Source of the DNA: an uncultured Candidatus Planktophila sp.
GTDB lineage: Bacteria > Actinomycetota > Actinomycetes > Nanopelagicales > Nanopelagicaceae
Assembly (NCBI GenBank): GCA_937975715.1
Contig: CALJUA010000154.1
Location: 1-50,654, forward strand
Length of the DNA stretch: 50,654 nucleotides
Reading direction: 5' to 3'
Part shown: in pieces, positions 15,691-24,090 of the stretch
Numbering within the stretch: position 1 is the first letter of the stretch
How the letters are laid out: each line of letters starts with the position of its first letter
Program-made: the position numbers and the translations under genes
The notes under the pieces: model-generated
What the model was told of the DNA's origin: nothing
The model's database searches: none
What the model saw: the letters and a program-made list of their open reading frames with translations, nothing else

Positions 15691-16820
15691 TTCTGCTCTG
15701 CGCGAGGGAAGACAACTTCTTCAAGAATCAAAATTACTGAAGCTGCTACTGGCACTGCCAATAGACCTCCCACAAGTCCCAGAAGCGATGTGCCAATGAG
15801 TGCCGCAATAATCGTGACGGCACCTGGAAGTGCCAATGTGCGCTTCATAATCTTTGGAGTTACAACGTAGTTCTCAATCTGTACATAAACCACGTATGAG
15901 ACGAATGCAATGATTCCTATGGCGACAGACTGCGTTGCCGCAATAAGTGTGACGATTCCACATCCCAGGAAGTGCCCAATCAGCGGCACCAGCCCACAGA
16001 TAAAGACGATTATTCCAATCGCAATTGGCGAAGGTAGGCCAAGGATTAACGACAAGATTGTCACGAAGATCGATGCGAAGAAAGAAATCAGAATCTGACT
16101 TCCCACAAATGCACCTACGCGAGCAATGACTGCATCGACAAGAAGAGCGACTCGTGGGCGACGGCTGGCAGGTACAAGCTTGAGCCCAATCGCAGTTGCT
16201 TCTGGAAGTGATGTGATGAAGTAGAGCGTCAGAACCAAAATAGTGAGACCGGTAAATGTTCCAGATAGAACTGTCTTTCCAACGCCGATCACACCACCAA
16301 ATGCAGTAATGATGAGAGTTCCATCGGATGTAATGCTCGTGAGCTTCTTCTGCAAAGTATCAATAAATGCATAGTGGCTATTGAGATCTGCAATTGTTGG
16401 ATTGTTCTTCAAATCCTGCAGAAGTGAAGGTGCAATCTCAATCAAATGCGTTGTCTGGCGCACGAGCGGTGGCACGACGAGTGCAAGGAAAATACCAACA
16501 AGACTCAAAACGGAGATAAAAATAATCGCAACCGCAGTTGTGCGCGATGCACCGCGACGGCGAATTGCCTCAACGGCAGGGTTGAGTCCGGTAGCAAGGA
16601 ATAGAGCGACGAGAATTAAAACGAAAACTTGGCTGGCACTTGCAAGTGCGCGCAAGAGAACGAAGGCAGAGAGCGCGCCCATCGTTGCTACAAAGCCAAA
16701 GTAGAAGGGGTGACCTCGATCGATAGGTGCGCCAGCGTCACCGTAGTGAGGTGTGACTGGTGCCTCCTTTTTCGATGATTTCTTTGGAATTCGGCTGCCG
16801 ATTCGCTCTGAAATAGTCAT
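15687..16820 (-). CDS. AI-2E family transporter
   Basis: A 377-aa membrane protein with about eight transmembrane segments, typical of the AI-2E (PerM/TqsA) family: the N-terminal pair, a soluble region with the KNNPTIADLN segment, and the C-terminal GLPSPIAIGIIVFICGLVP and GGLLAVPVAA motifs. Members export autoinducer-2 or act as Na+/H+ antiporters, so the substrate is open. ATG 16820 is chosen over one at 16874, which would overlap the divergent gene; TACAAT lies five bases upstream of 16820. Confidence 0.88.
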   Translation of the reverse strand: MTISERIGSRIPKKSSKKEAPVTPHYGDAGAPIDRGHPFYFGFVATMGALSAFVLLRALASASQVFVLILVALFLATGLNPAVEAIRRRGASRTTAVAIIFISVLSLVGIFLALVVPPLVRQTTHLIEIAPSLLQDLKNNPTIADLNSHYAFIDTLQKKLTSITSDGTLIITAFGGVIGVGKTVLSGTFTGLTILVLTLYFITSLPEATAIGLKLVPASRRPRVALLVDAVIARVGAFVGSQILISFFASIFVTILSLILGLPSPIAIGIIVFICGLVPLIGHFLGCGIVTLIAATQSVAIGIIAFVSYVVYVQIENYVVTPKIMKRTLALPGAVTIIAALIGTSLLGLVGGLLAVPVAASVILILEEVVFPRAEQN

Positions 16821-16872
16821 AGTTAATTGTAAAGGCAAGGGTTGTGTGAATGAAGTCTGAGAGAATGTCGTC

Positions 16873-18120
16873 ATGGCCTTACGGATTACTGGAGTCGGCG
16901 AAGAAATCGCAGCCGTCTCTGGCCTGCCTTGGAATCAGAGCCTCGAGCTCTGGCCTGAAGATCCACATCTGACTGAAAAGCGCGGTATCTCGCGCCACAT
17001 CGTGCGATTGGTGCGATCGACTAATGACCCAGATTCAGAGGTCTATGCAGTTAAAGAGACTGTCTCAGAGTTTGCTAATCGCGAATATAAAATTCTGCGC
17101 GAGCTCAAACAGCTTGATGCGCCTAGTGTTCAATCAGTCGCTGTTGTTGAAGGCAGAACAGATAACGATGGAGAAGAACTTCCTTGCGCACTTGTCACAC
17201 GCTTCTTGCCGTATTCACTTCCTTACCGCGTTCTACTGAGCGGAAAAGATGTCACAGCAGAAGATGTGACTCTGATGGCAAATGCGTTAGCACTTCTTCT
17301 GGTACGCCTTCACCTCCTTGGATTCTGGTGGGGCGACTGCTCGCTCTCTAACACTTTATTCCGCCGCGACGCAGAGGGATTTGCTGCCTACCTCGTAGAT
17401 GCTGAAACTGGAGAGTTCCAACGTTCACTCTCTGATGGACAGCGAGAGCATGATCTTGAGATTGCTCACTTCAACGTAGCGGCCGAACTTGAAGATCTTG
17501 CACTCTCAGGTGTTCTCTACGCGGGCATGGATCCGATTCGTGCAAGTAATGCATTAATTAAGCGCTATCACCGTCTATGGGCAGCGCTGAAAGAGCGCCA
17601 AGTGCTTGATCCTAAAGATCGTCATGCAGTGGAACGTGCGATGCGCCAGTTGCATGACCTTGGCTTTGCTGTTGAAGAAGTTTCAGTGCAGCTTGAAGAT
17701 GGCAAGGAAGATTCAGGAAAGTTGTACTTCCAGCCCAAGCTTGTTGCTGCCGGCTATCACAAGAACCGCCTGCGCGAATTGATGGGGCTTGAGACAGAAG
17801 AGCTTCAGGCCAAGCGACTTCTGGCATCCTTTGATCGCTTTCGCGGTCGCGAGAAGTCTCCAAAGCCACCCGTGCATGACTCTGCGCGTCGCTGGCTGGA
17901 GGAGGTATTTAATCCAACGGTCGCTCTCATTCCGCAGGATCTTCAGGGGCGTATTGAAGTTGCTCAGTTCTTCCATGAGGCACTTGAACACCGTTGGTAC
18001 CTCAGCGAAAAAGCGGGGCACGATGTGGGTCTGGAATTTGCGGCACAGTCCTATGTCAATGAAATTCTCCCGTTCCGTCGTGACTCCGGTGTCGATGTTG
18101 TGAAAGAAGATGCGAAATGA
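16873..18120 (+). CDS. DUF4032 protein with kinase-like core
   Basis: A 415-aa conserved actinobacterial protein. The central region carries a lipopolysaccharide/protein-kinase-like catalytic loop, GFWWGDCSLSNTLF (about residues 150-163), followed by a metal-binding-like VDAETGEF (about 173-180), as in RIO/WaaP-like kinases. The C-terminal third is the DUF4032 region (KLYFQPKLVAAGYHKNRL and RRWLEEVFNP). Its stop overlaps the next start as ATGA, a pairing with a thioredoxin/TPR gene that suggests a shared pathway. The start has GAGAAT six bases upstream. Substrate unknown. Confidence 0.85.
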   Translation: MALRITGVGEEIAAVSGLPWNQSLELWPEDPHLTEKRGISRHIVRLVRSTNDPDSEVYAVKETVSEFANREYKILRELKQLDAPSVQSVAVVEGRTDNDGEELPCALVTRFLPYSLPYRVLLSGKDVTAEDVTLMANALALLLVRLHLLGFWWGDCSLSNTLFRRDAEGFAAYLVDAETGEFQRSLSDGQREHDLEIAHFNVAAELEDLALSGVLYAGMDPIRASNALIKRYHRLWAALKERQVLDPKDRHAVERAMRQLHDLGFAVEEVSVQLEDGKEDSGKLYFQPKLVAAGYHKNRLRELMGLETEELQAKRLLASFDRFRGREKSPKPPVHDSARRWLEEVFNPTVALIPQDLQGRIEVAQFFHEALEHRWYLSEKAGHDVGLEFAAQSYVNEILPFRRDSGVDVVKEDAK

Positions 18121-18977
18121 CCATGCCTCCTAATTTCGGACGCGCTTACGATCTCAGCGGTTTAGGTAAGCCTCCTGTAGATACCTCGGGACCAATGCCA
18201 GGACTTGAAATCAACGCGGCAAATCTGACTGCAGAATTTCTGCCGATGTCTGCACAGAAGCCAGTAGTCATCCTCTGTTGGTCACCACGTTCTGCAGAGT
18301 CCGTCGAAATGTTGAAAGTGCTTGGAAAATTAGCACTTGCCGATCAAGGTAGCTGGATACTTGCTCGCGTCAATATTGATGAGCAGCCGCAAGTTGCTCA
18401 GGCGCTTCAGACCCGCACCGTGCCGTATGGGCTCGTCTTTATTGCAGAACAGCCAATCCCGTTCGTCGAGCAAGCCCTTAATGAGACACAACTTCGCGAA
18501 GTAATTAACAAGATTCTCACTCTTGCGGCTCAACAAGGTATTGGCGAAGCGCCTGCCGAACAAGCAGAGCCTGAGGAAGAAGAGGCACTTGCTGCTATCG
18601 ACCGTGGTGATTTTGCAGCAGCGGAAGTATCTTACAAAGCGCTCTTGGCACGTAAGCCCAATGATCAATACGGCAAAGTGGGATTGGCTCAAGTCCAACT
18701 TCTTATTCGCACAGATGGCGTTGATGCCGCAGCGATTATGCAAAGCGCCATTGAACATCCAGACGATGTTCAAATTCAGATGCAGTGTGCCGATGTTGAA
18801 GTAATGCAGGGTGACCTTGAGCAAGGCTTCAAGAGATTATTGCGACTTATCTCGGTACTATCAGGAGATGAGCAAAAGAGCGTTAAAGATCGCTTATTGG
18901 AGCTCTTTGCCCTCGTTGATTCAGCAGACCCTCGAGTTATTAAAGCCCGCGCAGCTCTTGCCAATGCGCTCTTCTAA
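18117..18977 (+). CDS. Thioredoxin-like/TPR protein (YbbN/CnoX-like)
   Basis: The protein (286 aa) has an N-terminal thioredoxin fold (about 35-125) and a C-terminal helical tetratricopeptide-like region (about 150-286). The thioredoxin active site, normally WCxxC, reads WSPRS, with no cysteine, so redox catalysis is not expected. E. coli YbbN/CnoX has the same domain order and acts as a chaperone-like holdase. The start overlaps the DUF4032 stop (ATGA). A second in-frame ATG lies two codons later. Confidence 0.88.
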   Translation: MTMPPNFGRAYDLSGLGKPPVDTSGPMPGLEINAANLTAEFLPMSAQKPVVILCWSPRSAESVEMLKVLGKLALADQGSWILARVNIDEQPQVAQALQTRTVPYGLVFIAEQPIPFVEQALNETQLREVINKILTLAAQQGIGEAPAEQAEPEEEEALAAIDRGDFAAAEVSYKALLARKPNDQYGKVGLAQVQLLIRTDGVDAAAIMQSAIEHPDDVQIQMQCADVEVMQGDLEQGFKRLLRLISVLSGDEQKSVKDRLLELFALVDSADPRVIKARAALANALF

Positions 18978-20174
18978 ATGAACACCACAGCTGGCCTAAC
19001 TCATCAAGGTGAAAAGAAGCTCCTTCATGCACTCTTCTTCGTCTTCGGAGTTGGCGTCATGGCTTGGGTGCCGCGTTTTCCTGAAGTCAAAGATAATCTC
19101 GGCCTCAGCAACGGAGCATTTGGATCGATTCTCACTACTGGCTCTATCGGTGCCTTTGTAGGACTTTTAACTGCGGGACATATTGTTCACAAATTCGGAG
19201 TACGTAATGTTCTGCTCGTTGCAACTTTTCTGCTCTACAGCAGCTTTGTTGCAATCGTGCAGGTTCATTCGCCTTCGCTCTTTATCATTTTCAATATTGC
19301 AATCGGCTTAAGCATTACGGCGACTCACGTCGCAATTAACACCCAGGGCTTTCACATTCAAGAGCGAAGTGGTGAAAATGTAGTGGTGAGTAGCGCTGGC
19401 TATTGGAGCGCAGGTGCATTAATCACAGCGATCATCTCGGGCTTCCTTGCTGGTCATGTTGGACTGGCGGCACATATCGGTGGAATCGCAATTCTCTCTG
19501 GCGTACTTTCGCTCGTGATTGTTCATTTAATGCGAGCTTCACTGGTTCCCGCAAATCTTCATCCAGAAACAGATTATTCAATAAAGGACATCTTCACTAC
19601 CTTCCACTTTGACTGGCGCGTCAGCATTGGATTTGCATGCGTTGTCTATCTTGAATTTGCTATCGGCGACTGGGGAACAATCTTTACGAAGGAGCGCCTT
19701 GATGTCAGCGCCGGATTAAGCACCCTCCCATACATTATTTTCACAGTTTTCATGATTGCTGGAAGACTTTCAATCCGCAGGCTCGCTGCAAAGTTTGAGC
19801 TCTACAAACTCGCTCGAGTGATGACACTTATTGCAGGTATTGGTTTTGTCTCAACTATTTCTATCGCAACGCATCTTCCGCAAGAGGCACAATGGGTTTC
19901 TTATGGCCTATTTCTCTTGGGTTTCTCGCTTGCTGGAGTTGGATCATCAATCTTGGGACCAACTTTTACTGCAGCTGCCAATCGACGCTCGCCTAATCCG
20001 AGTGCGGTAGTTATTGGTCAATTAGGCGTTGCCAATAACGTCATCACTACTGTCCTCAAGTGGTTTGTGGCAGGCATTATCGGGGCAACGGGATCCATTG
20101 CTTTTGCGATGATGATTCCGGGCGTCTTGATGATTCTTGCATCATTCTTTACCTCAGTGATTAAAGAGAAGTAA
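18978..20174 (+). CDS. MFS transporter
   Basis: A 398-aa protein with 11-12 hydrophobic segments. The N-terminal FFVFGVGVMAWVPRFP and the loop GHIVHKFGVRNV (a motif-A-like segment between helices 2 and 3) indicate the major facilitator superfamily, close to the YbjJ/fucose-permease-like branch. The substrate cannot be assigned. The ATG directly follows the TPR gene stop (TAAATG) with no ribosome-binding site, suggesting translational coupling. It ends 10 bp before glgB, which is convergent. Confidence 0.87.
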   Translation: MNTTAGLTHQGEKKLLHALFFVFGVGVMAWVPRFPEVKDNLGLSNGAFGSILTTGSIGAFVGLLTAGHIVHKFGVRNVLLVATFLLYSSFVAIVQVHSPSLFIIFNIAIGLSITATHVAINTQGFHIQERSGENVVVSSAGYWSAGALITAIISGFLAGHVGLAAHIGGIAILSGVLSLVIVHLMRASLVPANLHPETDYSIKDIFTTFHFDWRVSIGFACVVYLEFAIGDWGTIFTKERLDVSAGLSTLPYIIFTVFMIAGRLSIRRLAAKFELYKLARVMTLIAGIGFVSTISIATHLPQEAQWVSYGLFLLGFSLAGVGSSILGPTFTAAANRRSPNPSAVVIGQLGVANNVITTVLKWFVAGIIGATGSIAFAMMIPGVLMILASFFTSVIKEK

Positions 20175-20184
20175 AGCCAAGAAT

Positions 20185-22116
20185 TTAAGCGCGCTCGAAC
20201 CAGACTGTTGCAAGTGGTGGAATGCGAAGCGTCGTGTAGAGGTCAGTATCAACATCTACAGCGAATGAATTATTGGTAATTCCGCTTCCACCATATTTGA
20301 GATCATCTGTATTGATTGTCTCTCGCCACACGCCGGCAGTTGGCATGCGAAGTGAGTAGAACTCTTGTGGGACTGGCGAGAAGTTAGTGACGCAGACCAA
20401 TGGATATCCAGCATCAGACCAACGTGTGAAGGCAACAATATTGTTTGCGCCGTCATCTCCGACGATCCATTGGAAGCCTTCTGGATTTACATCTTTCTCC
20501 CACAAAGCAGGATGGCGCTTGTAGTTGAGGTTGATATCAGCGAGTGCCTTCTGCACGCCGCTATGTTCATCAAACTCTGTGAGGTGCCACTGAAGGCCAG
20601 CTTCTTGGTTCCACTCATCATTCTGTGCAAACTCTTGACCCATAAAGAGAAGTTTCTTACCTGGGTGCGCCCACATAAATCCATAGAGGGCACGAAGAGT
20701 TGCAAGTTTCTGCCAACGATCGCCAGGGAACTTATTAACAAGCGATCCCTTGCCATGTACAACTTCGTCATGAGAGAGCGGCAACATAAAGTTTTCGGAC
20801 CATGCATAAAGAATCGAGAAAGTAATCTCGTTGTGGTGATAGACGCGGTGCACTGGCTCGTGTTGTAGATATTCGAGAGTGTCGTGCATCCAGCCCATAT
20901 TCCACTTAAATCCAAAGCCCAGACCATTGCTTGAGGTATCGCGAGTAACACCAGGCCACGCTGTAGATTCTTCTGCAATCATCATGATGCCTGGGTGGCT
21001 CTTATAAGCGGTAGATGTCGCCTCTTGGAGAAGCTGAACTGCCTCAAGGTTTTCACGTCCACCGAAGCGGTTAGGAAGCCATTCGCCTTCTTTACGTGAG
21101 TAATCAAGGTAGAGCATCGATGCAACAGCATCTACCCGCAGACCATCGATATGGAACTCATCGAGCCAATAGAGAGCGCTTGCTACGAGGAAATTGCGAA
21201 TCTCATTGCGGCCAAAGTTAAAGATCAGCGTGCCCCAGTCAGGATGTTCTCCTAGACGTGGATCTTCGTGTTCGTAGAGCGCGGTTCCATCAAAGCGAGC
21301 AAGTGCCCATTCATCTTTAGGAAAGTGCGCAGGTACCCAATCGAGAATGACACCGATACCTGCTTGGTGCAAAGAGTCGACCAGGAATCGGAAATCATCA
21401 GGTGTACCAAAGCGAGAAGTGGGTGCAAAGAATGACGTGACTTGATATCCCCATGAAGGTCCATATGGATGTTCAGTCACTGGAAGAAATTCAACGTGGG
21501 TAAAACCATTTGCAGTGACATACTCAACGAGTTGCTCTGCCATCTGGCGATATGTAAGTCCAAGACGCCATGAACCAAGATGCACTTCATAGACTGATAC
21601 CGGAGACTTCCATGGTTGGAAGTCACAACGATTGCGCATCCAGTCGTGGTCGCTCCATGTGTAATTGCTTTCGTTTACGACAGATGCAGTCAGTGGTGGA
21701 ATTTCAGTTTCACGCGCAAGGGGATCTGCGTGATCAACCCATTGGCCAAAGGCACCACAGATTGCAAACTTATATTTTGTACCTGCGCCAACTTCAGGGA
21801 TGAAGATCTCCCAAATTCCGGAAGAACCTTGGCGCACCATGGGATGCGCAGATTTATCCCAGAAGTTGTAATCGCAGATAAGGCTGACGGCTTGAGCGTT
21901 AGGCGCCCAGACAGAGAATGCTGTTCCTTGCAGTGTGCCATCTGAATCGCGTAGAACATGTGCGCCAAGCGCATCCCACAACTTCTCATGGCGACCTTCA
22001 TTAATGAGATGGAAGTCGAGTTCGCCTAAAGTTGAATAGGGATTGAGATAGCTGACTGGCGTCTGACTTTCTTCCGCAGATGTCTTATTTTTGAATATCT
22101 TTGAAAGAAAACTCAT
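20185..22116 (-). CDS. glgB: 1,4-alpha-glucan branching enzyme
   Basis: Cleaves an alpha-1,4 chain and reattaches it as an alpha-1,6 branch in glycogen-type glucan. The 643-aa product (GH13) has an N-terminal CBM48 (about 40-140), then the catalytic barrel with DGLRVDAVASMLYLDY (nucleophile Asp in RVDA), acid Glu in IAEESTAWPG and the HDEVVHGKGS motif. It is shorter than long GlgB forms by one N-terminal domain. It lies downstream of glgE on the same strand, 9 bp away, so the pair makes branched glucan. Confidence 0.96.
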   Translation of the reverse strand: MSFLSKIFKNKTSAEESQTPVSYLNPYSTLGELDFHLINEGRHEKLWDALGAHVLRDSDGTLQGTAFSVWAPNAQAVSLICDYNFWDKSAHPMVRQGSSGIWEIFIPEVGAGTKYKFAICGAFGQWVDHADPLARETEIPPLTASVVNESNYTWSDHDWMRNRCDFQPWKSPVSVYEVHLGSWRLGLTYRQMAEQLVEYVTANGFTHVEFLPVTEHPYGPSWGYQVTSFFAPTSRFGTPDDFRFLVDSLHQAGIGVILDWVPAHFPKDEWALARFDGTALYEHEDPRLGEHPDWGTLIFNFGRNEIRNFLVASALYWLDEFHIDGLRVDAVASMLYLDYSRKEGEWLPNRFGGRENLEAVQLLQEATSTAYKSHPGIMMIAEESTAWPGVTRDTSSNGLGFGFKWNMGWMHDTLEYLQHEPVHRVYHHNEITFSILYAWSENFMLPLSHDEVVHGKGSLVNKFPGDRWQKLATLRALYGFMWAHPGKKLLFMGQEFAQNDEWNQEAGLQWHLTEFDEHSGVQKALADINLNYKRHPALWEKDVNPEGFQWIVGDDGANNIVAFTRWSDAGYPLVCVTNFSPVPQEFYSLRMPTAGVWRETINTDDLKYGGSGITNNSFAVDVDTDLYTTLRIPPLATVWFERA

Positions 22117-22128
22117 GCAGTAATTCTA
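22117..22128 (-). promoter_or_regulatory. Leaderless-type -10 box of glgB, built on the glgE stop codon
   Basis: TAGAAT (minus strand, 22123-22128) sits six bases before the glgB ATG. Its TAG is the stop codon of glgE. Confidence 0.5.
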
Positions 22129-24090
22129 AAGCTTTACCTTCGCAATGTGAACGACTTTGCCTGACAACCTTGTTGGATCAAGGCGAACATATGTATGCGG
22201 AGACCACTGATACTTTGCAGAATCAATCAAATCCGTTACCTCAAAGTTATCTTGGTTAATTCCAAGCTGAGACATATCCCAATGCACTGTTGTCTCTTGA
22301 GCAAATTGTGGATCGAGATTAACGACTACGAGAATCAAGTTGTCGCCTTCGCGTTTTGAGTACGCGATTATCTGGTCATTGTCGCAATGGTGAAAGCGAA
22401 GATTGCGCAGACGTTGCAGAGCAACATTTTCACGGCGAATTTTATTGAGGATAGTGATGAATGGAGCGAGCGTGAGCTGCTTCTTCTCGGCAGCTGCCCA
22501 ATCGCGAACCTTGATTTCGTATTTCTCTGAGTCGAGGTATTCCTCGCCACCTTCTTTAAATCGACGGTGTTCGTAAAGCTCAAACCCTGCGTACATTCCC
22601 CATGATGGAGTAAGTGTTGATGCAAGTGCTGCGCGAATTGCGAAGATTGCAGGGTTGCCACTTTGAAGGTGGAACGGGTTGATATCTGGAGTATTGACCC
22701 AGAAGTTTGGGCGGAAGAATGCAGATGTGTGGTGCGCAACTTCTTTGCTGTATTCGATGAGTTCGCGCTTTGAAGTGCGCCAAGTGAAGTAGGTATATGA
22801 CTGGTGGAATCCTGCTTTTCCAAGGGCATGCATCATCGACGCCTTGGTAAATGCTTCAGCTAGGAAGATAACATCGGGGGATTCAAGGCGAATAGTGCGC
22901 ATCACATCAGCCCAGAAGTGCACAGGCTTTGTATGTGGGTTATCAACGCGGAAGACGTTGATGCCCTTTGAGATCCAGAAGCGCAAAGTCTTCAGTGATT
23001 CTTCGAGAATGCCGGTGTAGTCATTATCAAAGTTGATGGGATAGATATCCTGGTACTTCTTAGGTGGGTTCTCGGCGTATGCGATTGATCCATCGGGGCG
23101 ATGCGAGAAGAATTCTGGATGTTCTTTTACCCATGGATGATCAGGGGATGCTTGCAGGGCGAAATCAAGTGCAACAGAGATGTTGTGCTTCTTGGCAACT
23201 GCAACAAAATCTTCAAAGTCCTTCATAGTGCCCAGCACTGGATTGATGGCCATGTGGCCACCTTCTTCTCCACCGATTGCCCATGGAACACCCGGATCGG
23301 TATCTGAGGGAGTCAAAGTGTTATTGCGACCTTTGCGATGCGCAACACCAATGGGGTGAATCGGTGGAAGATAGAGAATGTCGAAGCCCATCGCTGCAAC
23401 TGCTGGAATGCGTTGTGCTGCAGTTTTAAATGTTCCACTTGTGATGCTGCCATCGCTATTGAGAATGGCACCTTCGCTGCGTGGAAAGAATTCATACCAA
23501 GAACCAACAAGTGCACGCGGATGATCTGCACGCACTGGGTACTTCTCTGTGAGAGAGGCAAGTCGGCGAAGTGGATTCGCTGCACAGTAGGCACGAATCT
23601 CTGGTGTGGATGCGATGCCAAAGCGATGAAGGGGGGCTAACTTCGAGTCTTTAAGTGCGGCGATAGCTGGCTTAAGAAGTGATTTCACAGAGGAGTCTTT
23701 ATTGATTACCTCTTCAAAGAGCTGATGGCCGATAGTGCACATGAGTTCAGAATCAACGTCGGCACCAATTTTGATTTCAGCATCATGGAGCCAGGTGGCA
23801 AGTGGGTGGTCATAGCTTTCGATGGCATACGAGTAATCACCGCGACCTGGAATTGTGATGTCAGCTGTGTAGCGATCTCCGCCATGCCAGACCTCGTGCA
23901 TGACAACACGCGAGATTTCTTTTCCTGCAGCGTCGAAGAGAACTAGATCTGCGCCAAGCTGATCATGACCTTCGCGAAAGATCGTTGCATTAACTGGAAA
24001 GGATTCACCCGGAATAGCTTTGACCGGTACAAATTCTCCCCCGAAGAAAACTGCGGGGGAGATATCTGTTACTGGAATTCGATTAATCAG
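22126..24090 (-). CDS. glgE: Alpha-1,4-glucan:maltose-1-phosphate maltosyltransferase
   Basis: Extends alpha-glucan with maltose units from maltose-1-phosphate (GH13_3). The first ATG in frame is at 23901, but the frame is open back to 24090 and those 63 residues match the GlgE N domain (NRIPVTDISPAV, PGESFPVNATIFREGHD). No ATG, GTG or TTG exists there. CTG at 24090, overlapping the aceE stop as CTGA with AAGGA five bases upstream, is the likely start; ATT at 24087 is the alternative. From CTG the protein is 654 aa with nucleophile Asp383 (FRVDNPHTKP) and acid Glu412 (AEAF). Confidence 0.92.
   Translation of the reverse strand: MINRIPVTDISPAVFFGGEFVPVKAIPGESFPVNATIFREGHDQLGADLVLFDAAGKEISRVVMHEVWHGGDRYTADITIPGRGDYSYAIESYDHPLATWLHDAEIKIGADVDSELMCTIGHQLFEEVINKDSSVKSLLKPAIAALKDSKLAPLHRFGIASTPEIRAYCAANPLRRLASLTEKYPVRADHPRALVGSWYEFFPRSEGAILNSDGSITSGTFKTAAQRIPAVAAMGFDILYLPPIHPIGVAHRKGRNNTLTPSDTDPGVPWAIGGEEGGHMAINPVLGTMKDFEDFVAVAKKHNISVALDFALQASPDHPWVKEHPEFFSHRPDGSIAYAENPPKKYQDIYPINFDNDYTGILEESLKTLRFWISKGINVFRVDNPHTKPVHFWADVMRTIRLESPDVIFLAEAFTKASMMHALGKAGFHQSYTYFTWRTSKRELIEYSKEVAHHTSAFFRPNFWVNTPDINPFHLQSGNPAIFAIRAALASTLTPSWGMYAGFELYEHRRFKEGGEEYLDSEKYEIKVRDWAAAEKKQLTLAPFITILNKIRRENVALQRLRNLRFHHCDNDQIIAYSKREGDNLILVVVNLDPQFAQETTVHWDMSQLGINQDNFEVTDLIDSAKYQWSPHTYVRLDPTRLSGKVVHIAKVKL

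Noticed and set aside
16821..16874. Longer start for the AI-2E transporter
   Set aside because: An ATG at 16874 would overlap the divergent DUF4032 start; the added residues look non-coding.
23899..23901. ATG at 23901 as the glgE start
   Set aside because: It removes the conserved N domain that is still open and similar upstream; a non-AUG start at 24090 explains the sequence better.
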